A DNA stretch of 64,000 nt, from NCBI RefSeq assembly GCF_003337355.1, contig NZ_QPJW01000006.1, positions 124,001 through 188,000 on the forward strand, read 5' to 3'. The notes beneath the pieces were generated by a model that was not told the DNA's origin, did not search any database, and saw only the letters and a program-made list of their open reading frames with translations. This DNA is from Fontibacillus phaseoli (GTDB lineage: Bacteria > Bacillota > Bacilli > Paenibacillales > Paenibacillaceae). The position numbers and the translations under genes are program-made. Below, piece after piece: positions 43,486 to 50,905 of the stretch. Within the stretch, counting starts at the first letter, position 1, and each line of letters begins with the position of its first letter.

Positions 43486-43510
43486 GACCACCCTCAAGGG
43501 TGGTCTTTCT
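43486..43510 (+). terminator. Plus-strand terminator hairpin
   Basis: GACCACCCT and AGGGTGGTC pair around CA, followed by TTTCTTC. It could end transcription from the AraC side; the GntR gene converges on it. Confidence 0.6.
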
Positions 43511-43604
43511 TCTTTGCTTTAAACTTCCAATTGCATCGCATCAAACATCCCCGCGCATCAATGACCAGCATACTACATGGCCTTCTTTGTCATTACCCCT
43601 ACCC

Positions 43605-44678
43605 TCAAACCGCCTTAATCGTATCCCGTATCACCAAGCTAGTAGGCAACATGACTTTCTTGTTGCCGTAAGACGAGCCTTCGGTAATTTCGAACAGCAG
43701 CTTAGCGCTTTCGTAACCGAGGACGTCGAAATATTGCTTCACTGTGCTCAAGGCGACCTTGGCGAATTTGGAGCTTTCGAAATCGTCGAAGCCCATGAGG
43801 GAGACTTGTTCGGGGATCCGGATGTCAAGGGCGGTGAGCTGTTCGATTACCTCCAAGGCCCGTTTGTCGTTGGCGCAGAACAGGGCGGTCAGTTCTCCGT
43901 TTTGGATAAGACGCGCCAGCGCGGCGTAGTCCATTTCCTTGTTCAGGAACAAGAGCGATTCGGGGATCGGGAGGGACGCGTTCGACATGGCGTTGTAATA
44001 GCCGTTGTATCTGTCAATCTCCGGGCTCAGGTGGTAGTCGTAAGCCGCGAATCCGATTCGGCGATGACCTTGCTTTATCAGGTATTCTACGGCTTCATAA
44101 GCCCCGTCGTGGTTGTTGCAGGTGACGACGTTGACCGGATAGCCGGAAGGGGAACGGTCGAGCATCACGAACGGAATCGCTTTTTTGCGAATTTCCCCGA
44201 GATAGCCCTTCGCCGCTTCGGGATTGGAGGAATAGATGAGGATTCCCCTGAGTTCCGTTTGAATCAGTTCCAGAACGAGCTCCCGTTCCTGGTCGAAGTC
44301 GTTCTCCACGAATTCGATGATCAGCTTGCAACCCTGCTTGCCCAGAAAGGATTGAATGCCTCTCATGATCTGCATATACGAACTATCGTACAGGTCGATG
44401 CCGGAGATGACGAAGGCTACCAGATTGGAGGTCTTTTCCGGGACGGCCGCTTGGCTGGCCACGAAGCTTCCCTTCCCTCTGACGCGGTAGATGACGCCCT
44501 CGTTCACCAGCTCCGACAGCGCCTTGCGGACGGTAATGGAGCTGACATCCAGCAGTTTGGAAAATTCCGATTCGCTGGGAATCCGGTCGTCCTTCGTAAA
44601 TTCCTGATTCTCGATCTGGGATAAGACATAGTCTTTCACCATCTGGTACTTTGGCAGAGCCAAGTCCTTCTTGCTCAA
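43605..44678 (-). CDS. GntR/LacI-hybrid sugar-responsive regulator (AraR-like)
   Basis: A 357-residue regulator with an N-terminal winged-helix GntR domain (about 8-75; FTKDDRIPSESEFSKLLDVS, then SSITVRKALSEL and YRVRGKGSFV) joined to a LacI-type periplasmic-binding ligand domain (about 85-357), which includes GHRRIGFAAYDYHLSPEID and VSLMGFDDFESSKF. This is the architecture of AraR and related repressors. It flanks the alpha-mannosidase locus and could control it, although the nearest gene is on the same strand beyond an intergenic region. A decayed fragment of a close paralogue lies at 36030-36183. Confidence 0.9.
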   Translation of the reverse strand: MSKKDLALPKYQMVKDYVLSQIENQEFTKDDRIPSESEFSKLLDVSSITVRKALSELVNEGVIYRVRGKGSFVASQAAVPEKTSNLVAFVISGIDLYDSSYMQIMRGIQSFLGKQGCKLIIEFVENDFDQERELVLELIQTELRGILIYSSNPEAAKGYLGEIRKKAIPFVMLDRSPSGYPVNVVTCNNHDGAYEAVEYLIKQGHRRIGFAAYDYHLSPEIDRYNGYYNAMSNASLPIPESLLFLNKEMDYAALARLIQNGELTALFCANDKRALEVIEQLTALDIRIPEQVSLMGFDDFESSKFAKVALSTVKQYFDVLGYESAKLLFEITEGSSYGNKKVMLPTSLVIRDTIKAV

Positions 44679-44974
44679 GTAGGTTCACCTCGTATTAACA
44701 TTTCCTCAATTATAGCGCATATATATTTAAAAAGCATACGTACTTGGAGCGTATTCTGGAAAAAGTTTTGTCGAATAGGCAGGTTATTTTCAGAAATCAG
44801 GGTGAAAATGGGGCGAAATGAGATAAAAGGTTTGAATTTTGGGAACATCTGTATTACTATGAGCTCAAATAAGGTATGTGTTTTGTTTAACATATTATAA
44901 TAACTTATAAAAAGGGAGGCACCTTGTAAAGGGAAAGGAAGCTGCTTGCGCCGCATCACGCCGCCAACGGACAT
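44679..44974. other. Intergenic region with an orphan ribosome binding site
   Basis: Upstream of the GntR gene I see ATACG and CGTAT as inverted arms (about 44738-44756), a possible operator. On the plus strand TATTATAATAACTT is followed by AAAAAGGGAGGCACC and TTG, but the next codon is a stop. That combination of -10-like sequence and strong ribosome binding site without a gene suggests the start of a lost gene. Confidence 0.4.
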
Positions 44975-45005
44975 AAAAAAGAGCCGCCGGGCAATCCGGC
45001 AGCTC
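44975..45005 (-). terminator. Terminator of the DUF1861 gene
   Basis: On the minus strand GAGCTGCCGG pairs with CCGGCGGCTC (one mismatch) around a short loop and is followed by six T residues, 17 bases after the stop codon. Confidence 0.85.
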
Positions 45006-45022
45006 GATGCTTGAGCATTTAT

Positions 45023-45964
45023 TTAGAAGGTTACGATGGCGCCTTCCTTCTCGAACGGGTAGTCGATAACGATGCGGCCCGCTTCGGTATCGCCGATGCC
45101 GCTGTACAGATTGACCTTGCCGTCGGGACGCATTTCGATGCCGGCGGTGAAGGCGCAGTCGGTCAGATGCAGCTTCTTGGCGGGACCATCCGGATAACAA
45201 GGACGGGTGCCGATGATTTTCAAATCCGAGAATTGGTTGGTCTGCGGGTCCACTACGAAAGCCATATTCATATAGGTCGATGTATCTCCTTGCGCATAGC
45301 AGATATGGCCGATGACGCCGATCTTCCCGCTCTCGAGCAAGTAAGCCTGGTTGCAGCCGCCCCACTCATCTTTTTGGAACAGTCCGCGGATATAAGGAGC
45401 GTTCTCGATGACTTCGGGAGACAGGTCGTCGAGGCCGTCGATGACGGTGAATCCCACCAAGGATTCGCTTCCGAATTCCTTGCGCACCTCTTCGCCGCGC
45501 GGCCGCGAGAAGACGCCGATCTTGCCGTCCCGGAGCTCTACGAGTCGAATGTCTTTCATATAATCCGGTCCGGTCGTGAAGTAGTAGAGATCATGAAGAT
45601 CGCGGCCTTTGTAGAAATATCCGTAGAACGTATCGAGCCGTCCCTGCTTGTTACGAACATGCGTGCCGCCCAATACGATGTGTTTGTCGATGACGCTAAT
45701 ATAAGGGTCTTCAAGCTGATAAATCATCGTATCCGGCACGGCTGTCCACTCGTCGGGACCGCTCTGCTCGAACAGGCGAACCCAAGACCTTGCCCACTCC
45801 AGGCGTCTTTCCACGCGTCCGTAAATGTAACGCTTGCCGTTCCATTCAAACGGAATCGAAGGATTGTACACATCGAAGCCATCGACTCCGCGGAAGACAA
45901 GCTTGGCGCTTTCGTATATGCGTTTGTCGGCTTCGAATTGCTGACGCAGTTCCATTAAGTTCAT
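45023..45964 (-). CDS. DUF1861 family protein (GH130-like beta-propeller)
   Basis: A 313-residue protein with the repeated strand patterns of a five-bladed beta-propeller: YESAKLVFRGVDGFDVYNPS, YQLEDPYISVIDKHIVLGG, and RLVELRDGKIGVFSRPRG. DUF1861 proteins are related to GH130 mannoside phosphorylases and often sit in mannoside loci. It has no signal peptide, so it acts in the cytosol. I choose ATG 45964 (GGAG 11 bases upstream) over a TTG at 45973 that is too close to the site. It is divergent from an AraC regulator and lies beside the permeases and a GH38 alpha-mannosidase. Confidence 0.8.
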   Translation of the reverse strand: MNLMELRQQFEADKRIYESAKLVFRGVDGFDVYNPSIPFEWNGKRYIYGRVERRLEWARSWVRLFEQSGPDEWTAVPDTMIYQLEDPYISVIDKHIVLGGTHVRNKQGRLDTFYGYFYKGRDLHDLYYFTTGPDYMKDIRLVELRDGKIGVFSRPRGEEVRKEFGSESLVGFTVIDGLDDLSPEVIENAPYIRGLFQKDEWGGCNQAYLLESGKIGVIGHICYAQGDTSTYMNMAFVVDPQTNQFSDLKIIGTRPCYPDGPAKKLHLTDCAFTAGIEMRPDGKVNLYSGIGDTEAGRIVIDYPFEKEGAIVTF

Positions 45965-46118
45965 ATCTGGCAAATCTCCTTTCAGGCTTCAATAACGATT
46001 CTATCTTAAGCGATAGCTTTGCCCCAAATCTTGCTCCATTTTTGAATGCATTATGGTGTTTTGACATCGGAGAAACTTGTCATGGTCAAAAAGTATACGA
46101 ACAAGGAGGAATATCGCT

Positions 46119-46967
46119 ATGTTGAAGTTACTTGCGGCGGACGGCATCGATTCTGAAATTCAGGCCCACTATCGGCTGATCGCTTCGGTGCGCGATACGA
46201 TCGGCATGCATACGCACGACTTCTTCGAATTGTTTCTTATCCTGAAGGGAAGCGTCGTGCATGTCATAAACGGCAACCGGCAGCTGCTGCGGGAAAATAC
46301 GCTCGTGTTCATACGGGACCGGGACGTTCATTACTATGAGCAGACTTCGGATAGCGATTGCCGGTTCATCAATTTGTCGTTCCATCGGGAGGTCCTGGAC
46401 GACCTGATTGCTTTCTTAGGAGAAGGGTTTCCGAGCGAAAGGCTGCTGGAGCCGGCCATGCCGCCGTCGACCTTGCTGTCCAAAACGGAGAAGGAATACG
46501 TACGGTACCGGCTGGACCAGCTTAGTCTGATCCCGCAGGAGAAGAAGCCGGCCCTCAAAGCGGAGGTGAGAGCCATCTTGACCGACTTGTTCTCCCGGTA
46601 TATTAAGGCCGAGGCGGATCACATCGAACTAAACGGACAGCCGGAATGGTTTAGGGCGCTATGCCGGGAAGCGAGAAAGAAAGAGCACTTCACGCGGGGA
46701 ACGGCTGCGCTTGTCCAAATATCGGGCAAATCGCATGCCTACGTATGCAGAATGTTCAGGAAGTATCTCGGGATATCTCCGACCCAGTATATTAACGAAT
46801 TAAGAATGTCCTATGCCGAGAACTTGCTTCTGAACACGGATATGGACATCGTGGACATCAGCTTGGAGATCGGACTCGATAATGTCAGTTATTTCTATGA
46901 CCTGTTCAAGCGGAGACATAGCCTGACGCCGCATTTATATCGCCAGTTCGGGATCATTCACAGATAG
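46119..46967 (+). CDS. AraC-family regulator with cupin sensor (ChbR-like layout)
   Basis: A 282-residue regulator. The N-terminal cupin (about 18-85) has MHTHDFFELFLILKGS and NTLVFIRDRDVHYY; the C-terminal AraC domain (about 180-282) has GKSHAYVCRMFRKYLGISP and DISLEIGLDNVSYFYDLF. AAGGAGGA precedes ATG 46119; a longer frame to 46077 lacks a ribosome binding site. It lies between the divergent DUF1861 gene and the co-directional transporter-mannosidase operon, both of which it probably controls (inference from position). Confidence 0.88.
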   Translation: MLKLLAADGIDSEIQAHYRLIASVRDTIGMHTHDFFELFLILKGSVVHVINGNRQLLRENTLVFIRDRDVHYYEQTSDSDCRFINLSFHREVLDDLIAFLGEGFPSERLLEPAMPPSTLLSKTEKEYVRYRLDQLSLIPQEKKPALKAEVRAILTDLFSRYIKAEADHIELNGQPEWFRALCREARKKEHFTRGTAALVQISGKSHAYVCRMFRKYLGISPTQYINELRMSYAENLLLNTDMDIVDISLEIGLDNVSYFYDLFKRRHSLTPHLYRQFGIIHR

Positions 46968-47008
46968 TATACCTAGTTATAGAGGATATTTTATTTATTT
47001 CTGATGTG

Positions 47009-47037
47009 TTGACGAGTTAAATAGTATGTGTTATTTT
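47009..47037 (+). promoter_or_regulatory. Promoter of the mannoside transport operon
   Basis: TTGACG (47009-47014), a 17-base spacer and TATTTT (47032-47037) form a good sigma-A-type promoter, leaving a leader of about 210 bases before the first permease start. Confidence 0.6.
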
Positions 47038-47147
47038 CTACTTAGCATAACAACTTGTGAGACACCATGATGCTCCTATCTGTAGGGGACGGTAGCCGAA
47101 GGCAAAAGCGTTTTCGACGAACGTCAGGATACTGCCTGGAGGTGAAA

Positions 47148-47161
47148 TGAATGCGCTTACA
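47148..47161. promoter_or_regulatory. cre-like site in the operon leader
   Basis: TGAATGCGCTTACA matches the cre consensus TGWAANCGNTNWCA except at position 5. It lies about 100 bases after the promoter, so CcpA could act as a roadblock. The mismatch keeps this tentative. Confidence 0.4.
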
Positions 47162-47255
47162 TATAAGGCGAACCCAATGGAAGGGCTCATGCGTCCGCGA
47201 CCCGTAGTGCCTGCCGTAACCGACCACAACATGTTAACAGTCAGGAGGTGTTTCT

Positions 47256-48170
47256 TTGAAGACAACCAATAACAGGCTGGCGGCCAGAATCTACAAGCAC
47301 CGCTATCTCTACCTCATGGTGCTTCCCGGTTTTCTGACGATATTGATTTTTCACTATTTTCCGATGTACGGAATTTTAATCGCTTTCAAAGACTTCAACG
47401 CGTCCAAGGGGATCTGGGGAAGCGAGTGGGTGGGGTTCAAGTACTTCACTTCCTTTTTTCACGATCCCATGGCGTTCCGGGTTTTGAAGAACACGTTGCT
47501 TCTAGGTTTGTATACTTTATTATGGTCGTTTCCGGCGCCGATTATATTGGCTCTGTTGTTTAATGAACTGAAAAACAAGGGTTTTAAGAAGCTTGTACAG
47601 ACGGTTTCTTATTTCCCGCATTTTATTTCGGTCGTCATTGTTGCGGGGCTGCTTAAGGAATTTACGGGGAGAGACGGTTTGTTTAACAAAATTGTCGGCT
47701 TCTTCGGCGGAGATCCGATCATGTTTCTTCTCGAACCCGGCTATTTCCGGACCATCTTCATCTCTTCCGGCATATGGCAGGGCGTCGGGTTCGGCACGAT
47801 CATCTATCTTGCCGCATTAAGCGGAATCGATCCTACGCTGTATGACGTAGCTGAGGTGGACGGTGCAGGCCGATGGAGAAAGGTTTTGAACGTCACCTGG
47901 CCGTCGCTCAAGCCGACTACGATCATTTTGCTGATTTTCGCCGTGGGGGGCATCCTCGGGAACGATTTCCAGAAGATCATTCTGCTCTATTCGCCAGAGA
48001 CTTACGAGGTAGCGGATGTCATCGGTTCCTATGTTTATCGCCAAGGTATACTAGGTGCGCAATACGAATATACGACGGCCATCGGATTATTCATGTCGGT
48101 GATTTCCTTTAGTATTCTTTTCTTGACCAATTGGATAAGCCGCAAAGTATCAGAGACGAGTTTGTTCTAG
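47256..48170 (+). CDS. Sugar ABC transporter permease (LplB type)
   Basis: A 304-residue inner-membrane permease with about six helices. FKDFNASKGIWGSEWVGFKY near residue 50 is the LplB/YtcP-group signature of Paenibacillus oligosaccharide importers. The EAA loop reads DVAEVDGAGRWRKVLNVTWP (about 205-225). The start is TTG at 47256 behind AGGAGGTG. It is the first gene of an operon whose partner permease begins 11 bases after its stop. No ATPase is encoded, as usual for this type, which shares an MsmX-like ATPase encoded elsewhere. Confidence 0.92.
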   Translation: MKTTNNRLAARIYKHRYLYLMVLPGFLTILIFHYFPMYGILIAFKDFNASKGIWGSEWVGFKYFTSFFHDPMAFRVLKNTLLLGLYTLLWSFPAPIILALLFNELKNKGFKKLVQTVSYFPHFISVVIVAGLLKEFTGRDGLFNKIVGFFGGDPIMFLLEPGYFRTIFISSGIWQGVGFGTIIYLAALSGIDPTLYDVAEVDGAGRWRKVLNVTWPSLKPTTIILLIFAVGGILGNDFQKIILLYSPETYEVADVIGSYVYRQGILGAQYEYTTAIGLFMSVISFSILFLTNWISRKVSETSLF

Positions 48171-48181
48171 GTGGTGGGATA

Positions 48182-49078
48182 TTGAAAAAGGCTAGCTTAG
48201 GTTCCAGAACTTTCGATGCAATAAATCTTCTTATCATGCTATTCATCCTGGTTGTTGTACTGTATCCGATTCTGAACATCATCGCGACATCGCTCAGCGG
48301 CACGCGGTACATCTCCTCCGGGAGCGTAACGATTTGGCCCAAGGGATTTAACCTGGAAGCCTATACGACGGTATTTAACGATCCGTACATTTTCAAAGGG
48401 TATCTGAACTCGATCATTTATGCGGTCGGCTCTACGGGCATCATGCTGCTGTTTACGGCGCTGATGGCCTATCCGCTCACGATCCCGGGATTTGCGGGCA
48501 AGAAATTTTTGACCATTTTTCTCATGATCACGATGTTTTTCGGCGGCGGTTTGATTCCGACCTATCTGCTTATGCGCAGTCTGAACCTGCTGGATACGCT
48601 TTGGGTCATGATTCTTCCTGGTGCGATCAGTGCTTATAACGTATTCCTGTTTCGAACCTTCTTTCTGAATATTCCCGCCGAGCTGAAGGACTCCGCCTAT
48701 ATCGACGGGGCGAACGATTTGGTCGTTCTGTTCAAGATCATCCTGCCGTTGTCGAAGGCGCTGTTTGCAACCTTTGCGCTGTTCGGTCTGGTCGGAAGCT
48801 GGAACGGCTGGTTCGAAGCTTTGATCTATTTGCGGGATCAGGATAAGTATCCTTTGCAGATGGTATTGAGAAATTACTTGTTCACCTTGGATACGACTGC
48901 GATTCAAGGGCGGATCGGAGGCGGCTCGGTCGCCGTCAACGGCCCGGGGGACACGCTCGATCCGAAGGCGGTACGAATGAGCGTCATTATTATTACGATG
49001 TTTCCGATCATGTGCATTTACCCGTTCTTCCAGAAGCATTTCACCAAAGGGATATTCGTCGGCTCCATTAAAGGCTGA
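48182..49078 (+). CDS. Sugar ABC transporter permease (YtcP type)
   Basis: A 298-residue second permease with about six helices and the EAA loop KDSAYIDGANDLVVLFKIIL. The C terminus ends YPFFQKHFTKGIFVGSIKG, the hallmark of YtcP/LplC-type subunits. I choose TTG 48182, which follows AGGTGGTGGG and starts 11 bases after the previous stop; an upstream TTG at 48131 lies inside the previous gene and lacks a ribosome binding site. It pairs with the LplB-type permease to form the translocation channel. Confidence 0.92.
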   Translation: MKKASLGSRTFDAINLLIMLFILVVVLYPILNIIATSLSGTRYISSGSVTIWPKGFNLEAYTTVFNDPYIFKGYLNSIIYAVGSTGIMLLFTALMAYPLTIPGFAGKKFLTIFLMITMFFGGGLIPTYLLMRSLNLLDTLWVMILPGAISAYNVFLFRTFFLNIPAELKDSAYIDGANDLVVLFKIILPLSKALFATFALFGLVGSWNGWFEALIYLRDQDKYPLQMVLRNYLFTLDTTAIQGRIGGGSVAVNGPGDTLDPKAVRMSVIIITMFPIMCIYPFFQKHFTKGIFVGSIKG

Positions 49079-49185
49079 GGGCGGATGCGGCGGTGCAAGG
49101 AGGTGAGTGCGCAGACAGACGGTTCATTGCAAGCGGATTGTGGATTTGAAAAAGCGGTTTATTGTGCGAATTAGGGGGAAATTGA

Positions 49186-50814
49186 ATGAACAAACTGGCA
49201 AAAATGCTGATCCTTGGGTTGGCCGCGCTGATGGTTTTTTCCGGATGTTCGAAGGATTCCAAAAATTCTGCCGCCAAGGGAAACGATCAGGGTCAGGAAG
49301 TGGTGCGCTTCTCGGTGACGCTGCCCGCGAGCGGCGTGGACAATCCGAACAGTATGGTAGGCAAGGAATGGCACAAACGCATGGAAGCTTATATGGGCAA
49401 GAAGGTAGAAATCAAATACAACTATATTCCGTCTTCCGAGTATGACGAGAAGGTCAAGCTCATGATCGCAAGCGACGATCTGACGGACTTCTTCGTGACG
49501 CCTTTATTCTATGATACGACCGAAATGGCCGAACAAGGTCAGCTTCTCGAGTTGAGCCAGTATAAAGATTTGATGCCGAACTATATGAACTATATCAGCA
49601 AGGTAAAGAACGGGATGAAGCGGGTAACGAACGCCGACGGCAAAATGTACACCTTCAAAGAAACCTCCACGCCCAGATTTCCCGAGGACCGCGGCATGCT
49701 CATCCAGAATACGTCCGCTTACCGCTATGACGTGTTCGAGTCCAATAACATCAAAATTCCGGAAACGCTCGATGAATTTTACGAGGCTGCCAAAAAACTT
49801 AAAGAGCTCTATCCCGACAAATATCCCGTCGCGACCAAATGGAATAGCTTGAGATCGCTGTTCTCCGCGAACCATCTCCGGGACGAAATTTTCTGGGACG
49901 GCGAGAAATACGTATACGGAGTTCTGGATGAAGGCTATAAAGATGCGCTCCAATTTGCGAATAAGCTGTATGCGGAGAAGCTGTTGGATCCGGAGTACAC
50001 CATTGATACGGACGATACGCTGAAAAGAAAAGCGCTGAACGGCGACAACCTCATGTGGCTGACGCAGTGGTTTACGACGCCGGCTGAGTATACCAGAACG
50101 GCCAACGACGAGAAGATTTTCGCGGTTTCGTTGTATCCCGACAATCCGAAGTACGGAAAAGCCTGGCAGGAGGTTGTAAACGGCAATACCCCTGATCTGG
50201 GCTGGGGAGTCTACGGCGTAAGTTCGAAAGTGAAAAACCCGGAAGAATTGATTAAATTCATCGATTATCAATATTCGGATGAAATGATCCAACTCATCAC
50301 TTGGGGGATCGAGGGCACGACCTATACGATGGGGGAAGACGGCGTTCCGACCTTTGTCGACTCGTTGAAAACGGCCGAGGATCCCTGGTTGGAGGGCGAT
50401 AAATACGGCATGCGCGCAAGCCGAAATCATAATCCCGGCCTGCAGATGGTGAGCGACGCAAGAGCGTTCGTGGATTTTGCCGCGACGGACTATACGGTAT
50501 TTAACGGCAAGTATGAAGAGGTACCGATCGAGAAGGCGGAATTCCTGACGAGTCTGCCGATGCCCGAGAACGACTATGTCCCTTCCTGGTTGAGTGAGCC
50601 GTCGATTCAACTCACGGGCAGCGAAAGCCAGCGGGTCTCGGAGATTATGAACCCGATCAAGACGTTCGTTACGGAAGAACAGGCCAAATTCGTAGCGGGC
50701 AAGAACAGCTTCGACAATTGGCAGGCCTTCATCGATAAGGTCAAAAAAATGGGCAACATCGACGAAGCGCTGAAAATCTATAACGATGCCGCACAAAGAG
50801 CGCTAGGAAACTAA
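49186..50814 (+). CDS. Oligosaccharide-binding lipoprotein (LplA type)
   Basis: A 542-residue extracellular solute-binding protein. The lipoprotein signal has lipobox FSGC (cysteine at residue 21), then a large two-lobe binding fold with VVRFSVTLPASGVDNPNS near the N terminus and many aromatic residues for sugar stacking. The length is typical for LplA-type proteins that feed LplB/LplC permeases. GGGGGAAA lies upstream of the ATG. It probably captures the mannose-containing glycans later cut by the GH38 enzyme (inference). Confidence 0.9.
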   Translation: MNKLAKMLILGLAALMVFSGCSKDSKNSAAKGNDQGQEVVRFSVTLPASGVDNPNSMVGKEWHKRMEAYMGKKVEIKYNYIPSSEYDEKVKLMIASDDLTDFFVTPLFYDTTEMAEQGQLLELSQYKDLMPNYMNYISKVKNGMKRVTNADGKMYTFKETSTPRFPEDRGMLIQNTSAYRYDVFESNNIKIPETLDEFYEAAKKLKELYPDKYPVATKWNSLRSLFSANHLRDEIFWDGEKYVYGVLDEGYKDALQFANKLYAEKLLDPEYTIDTDDTLKRKALNGDNLMWLTQWFTTPAEYTRTANDEKIFAVSLYPDNPKYGKAWQEVVNGNTPDLGWGVYGVSSKVKNPEELIKFIDYQYSDEMIQLITWGIEGTTYTMGEDGVPTFVDSLKTAEDPWLEGDKYGMRASRNHNPGLQMVSDARAFVDFAATDYTVFNGKYEEVPIEKAEFLTSLPMPENDYVPSWLSEPSIQLTGSESQRVSEIMNPIKTFVTEEQAKFVAGKNSFDNWQAFIDKVKKMGNIDEALKIYNDAAQRALGN

Positions 50815-50905
50815 TAATTAATCGTCCCTCCCCCGCGGAGGGGCGGTATGTCGCAAGTCCATAGGATTAAATCAAAGATAACGAAACCATAGGATGTGAG
50901 AAACC

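Larger units (their letters stand above)
42972..43604. other. Intergenic region with hairpins and GGACGC repeats
   Basis: No gene is supported in these 633 bases. They hold three copies of an AGGACGCTAT-type repeat (43101, 43225, 43275) and two strong hairpins at 43442-43510. The text TTTCTCGACAGCCTGA at 43075 is nearly repeated as TTTCTCGACAATCTGA at 43472, each time directly before a hairpin. It looks like an accumulation of dispersed intergenic repeats. Confidence 0.6.

Noticed and set aside
43500..44624. Long open frame of 374 codons on the plus strand
   Set aside because: It lies opposite the GntR regulator gene, has no ribosome binding site or recognisable motif, and is explained by codon bias of the minus-strand gene.
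49504..50796. 430-codon open frame on the minus strand
   Set aside because: It is antisense to the clear LplA-type lipoprotein gene, which has a signal peptide and good start. The antisense product is arginine- and histidine-rich without any family pattern.
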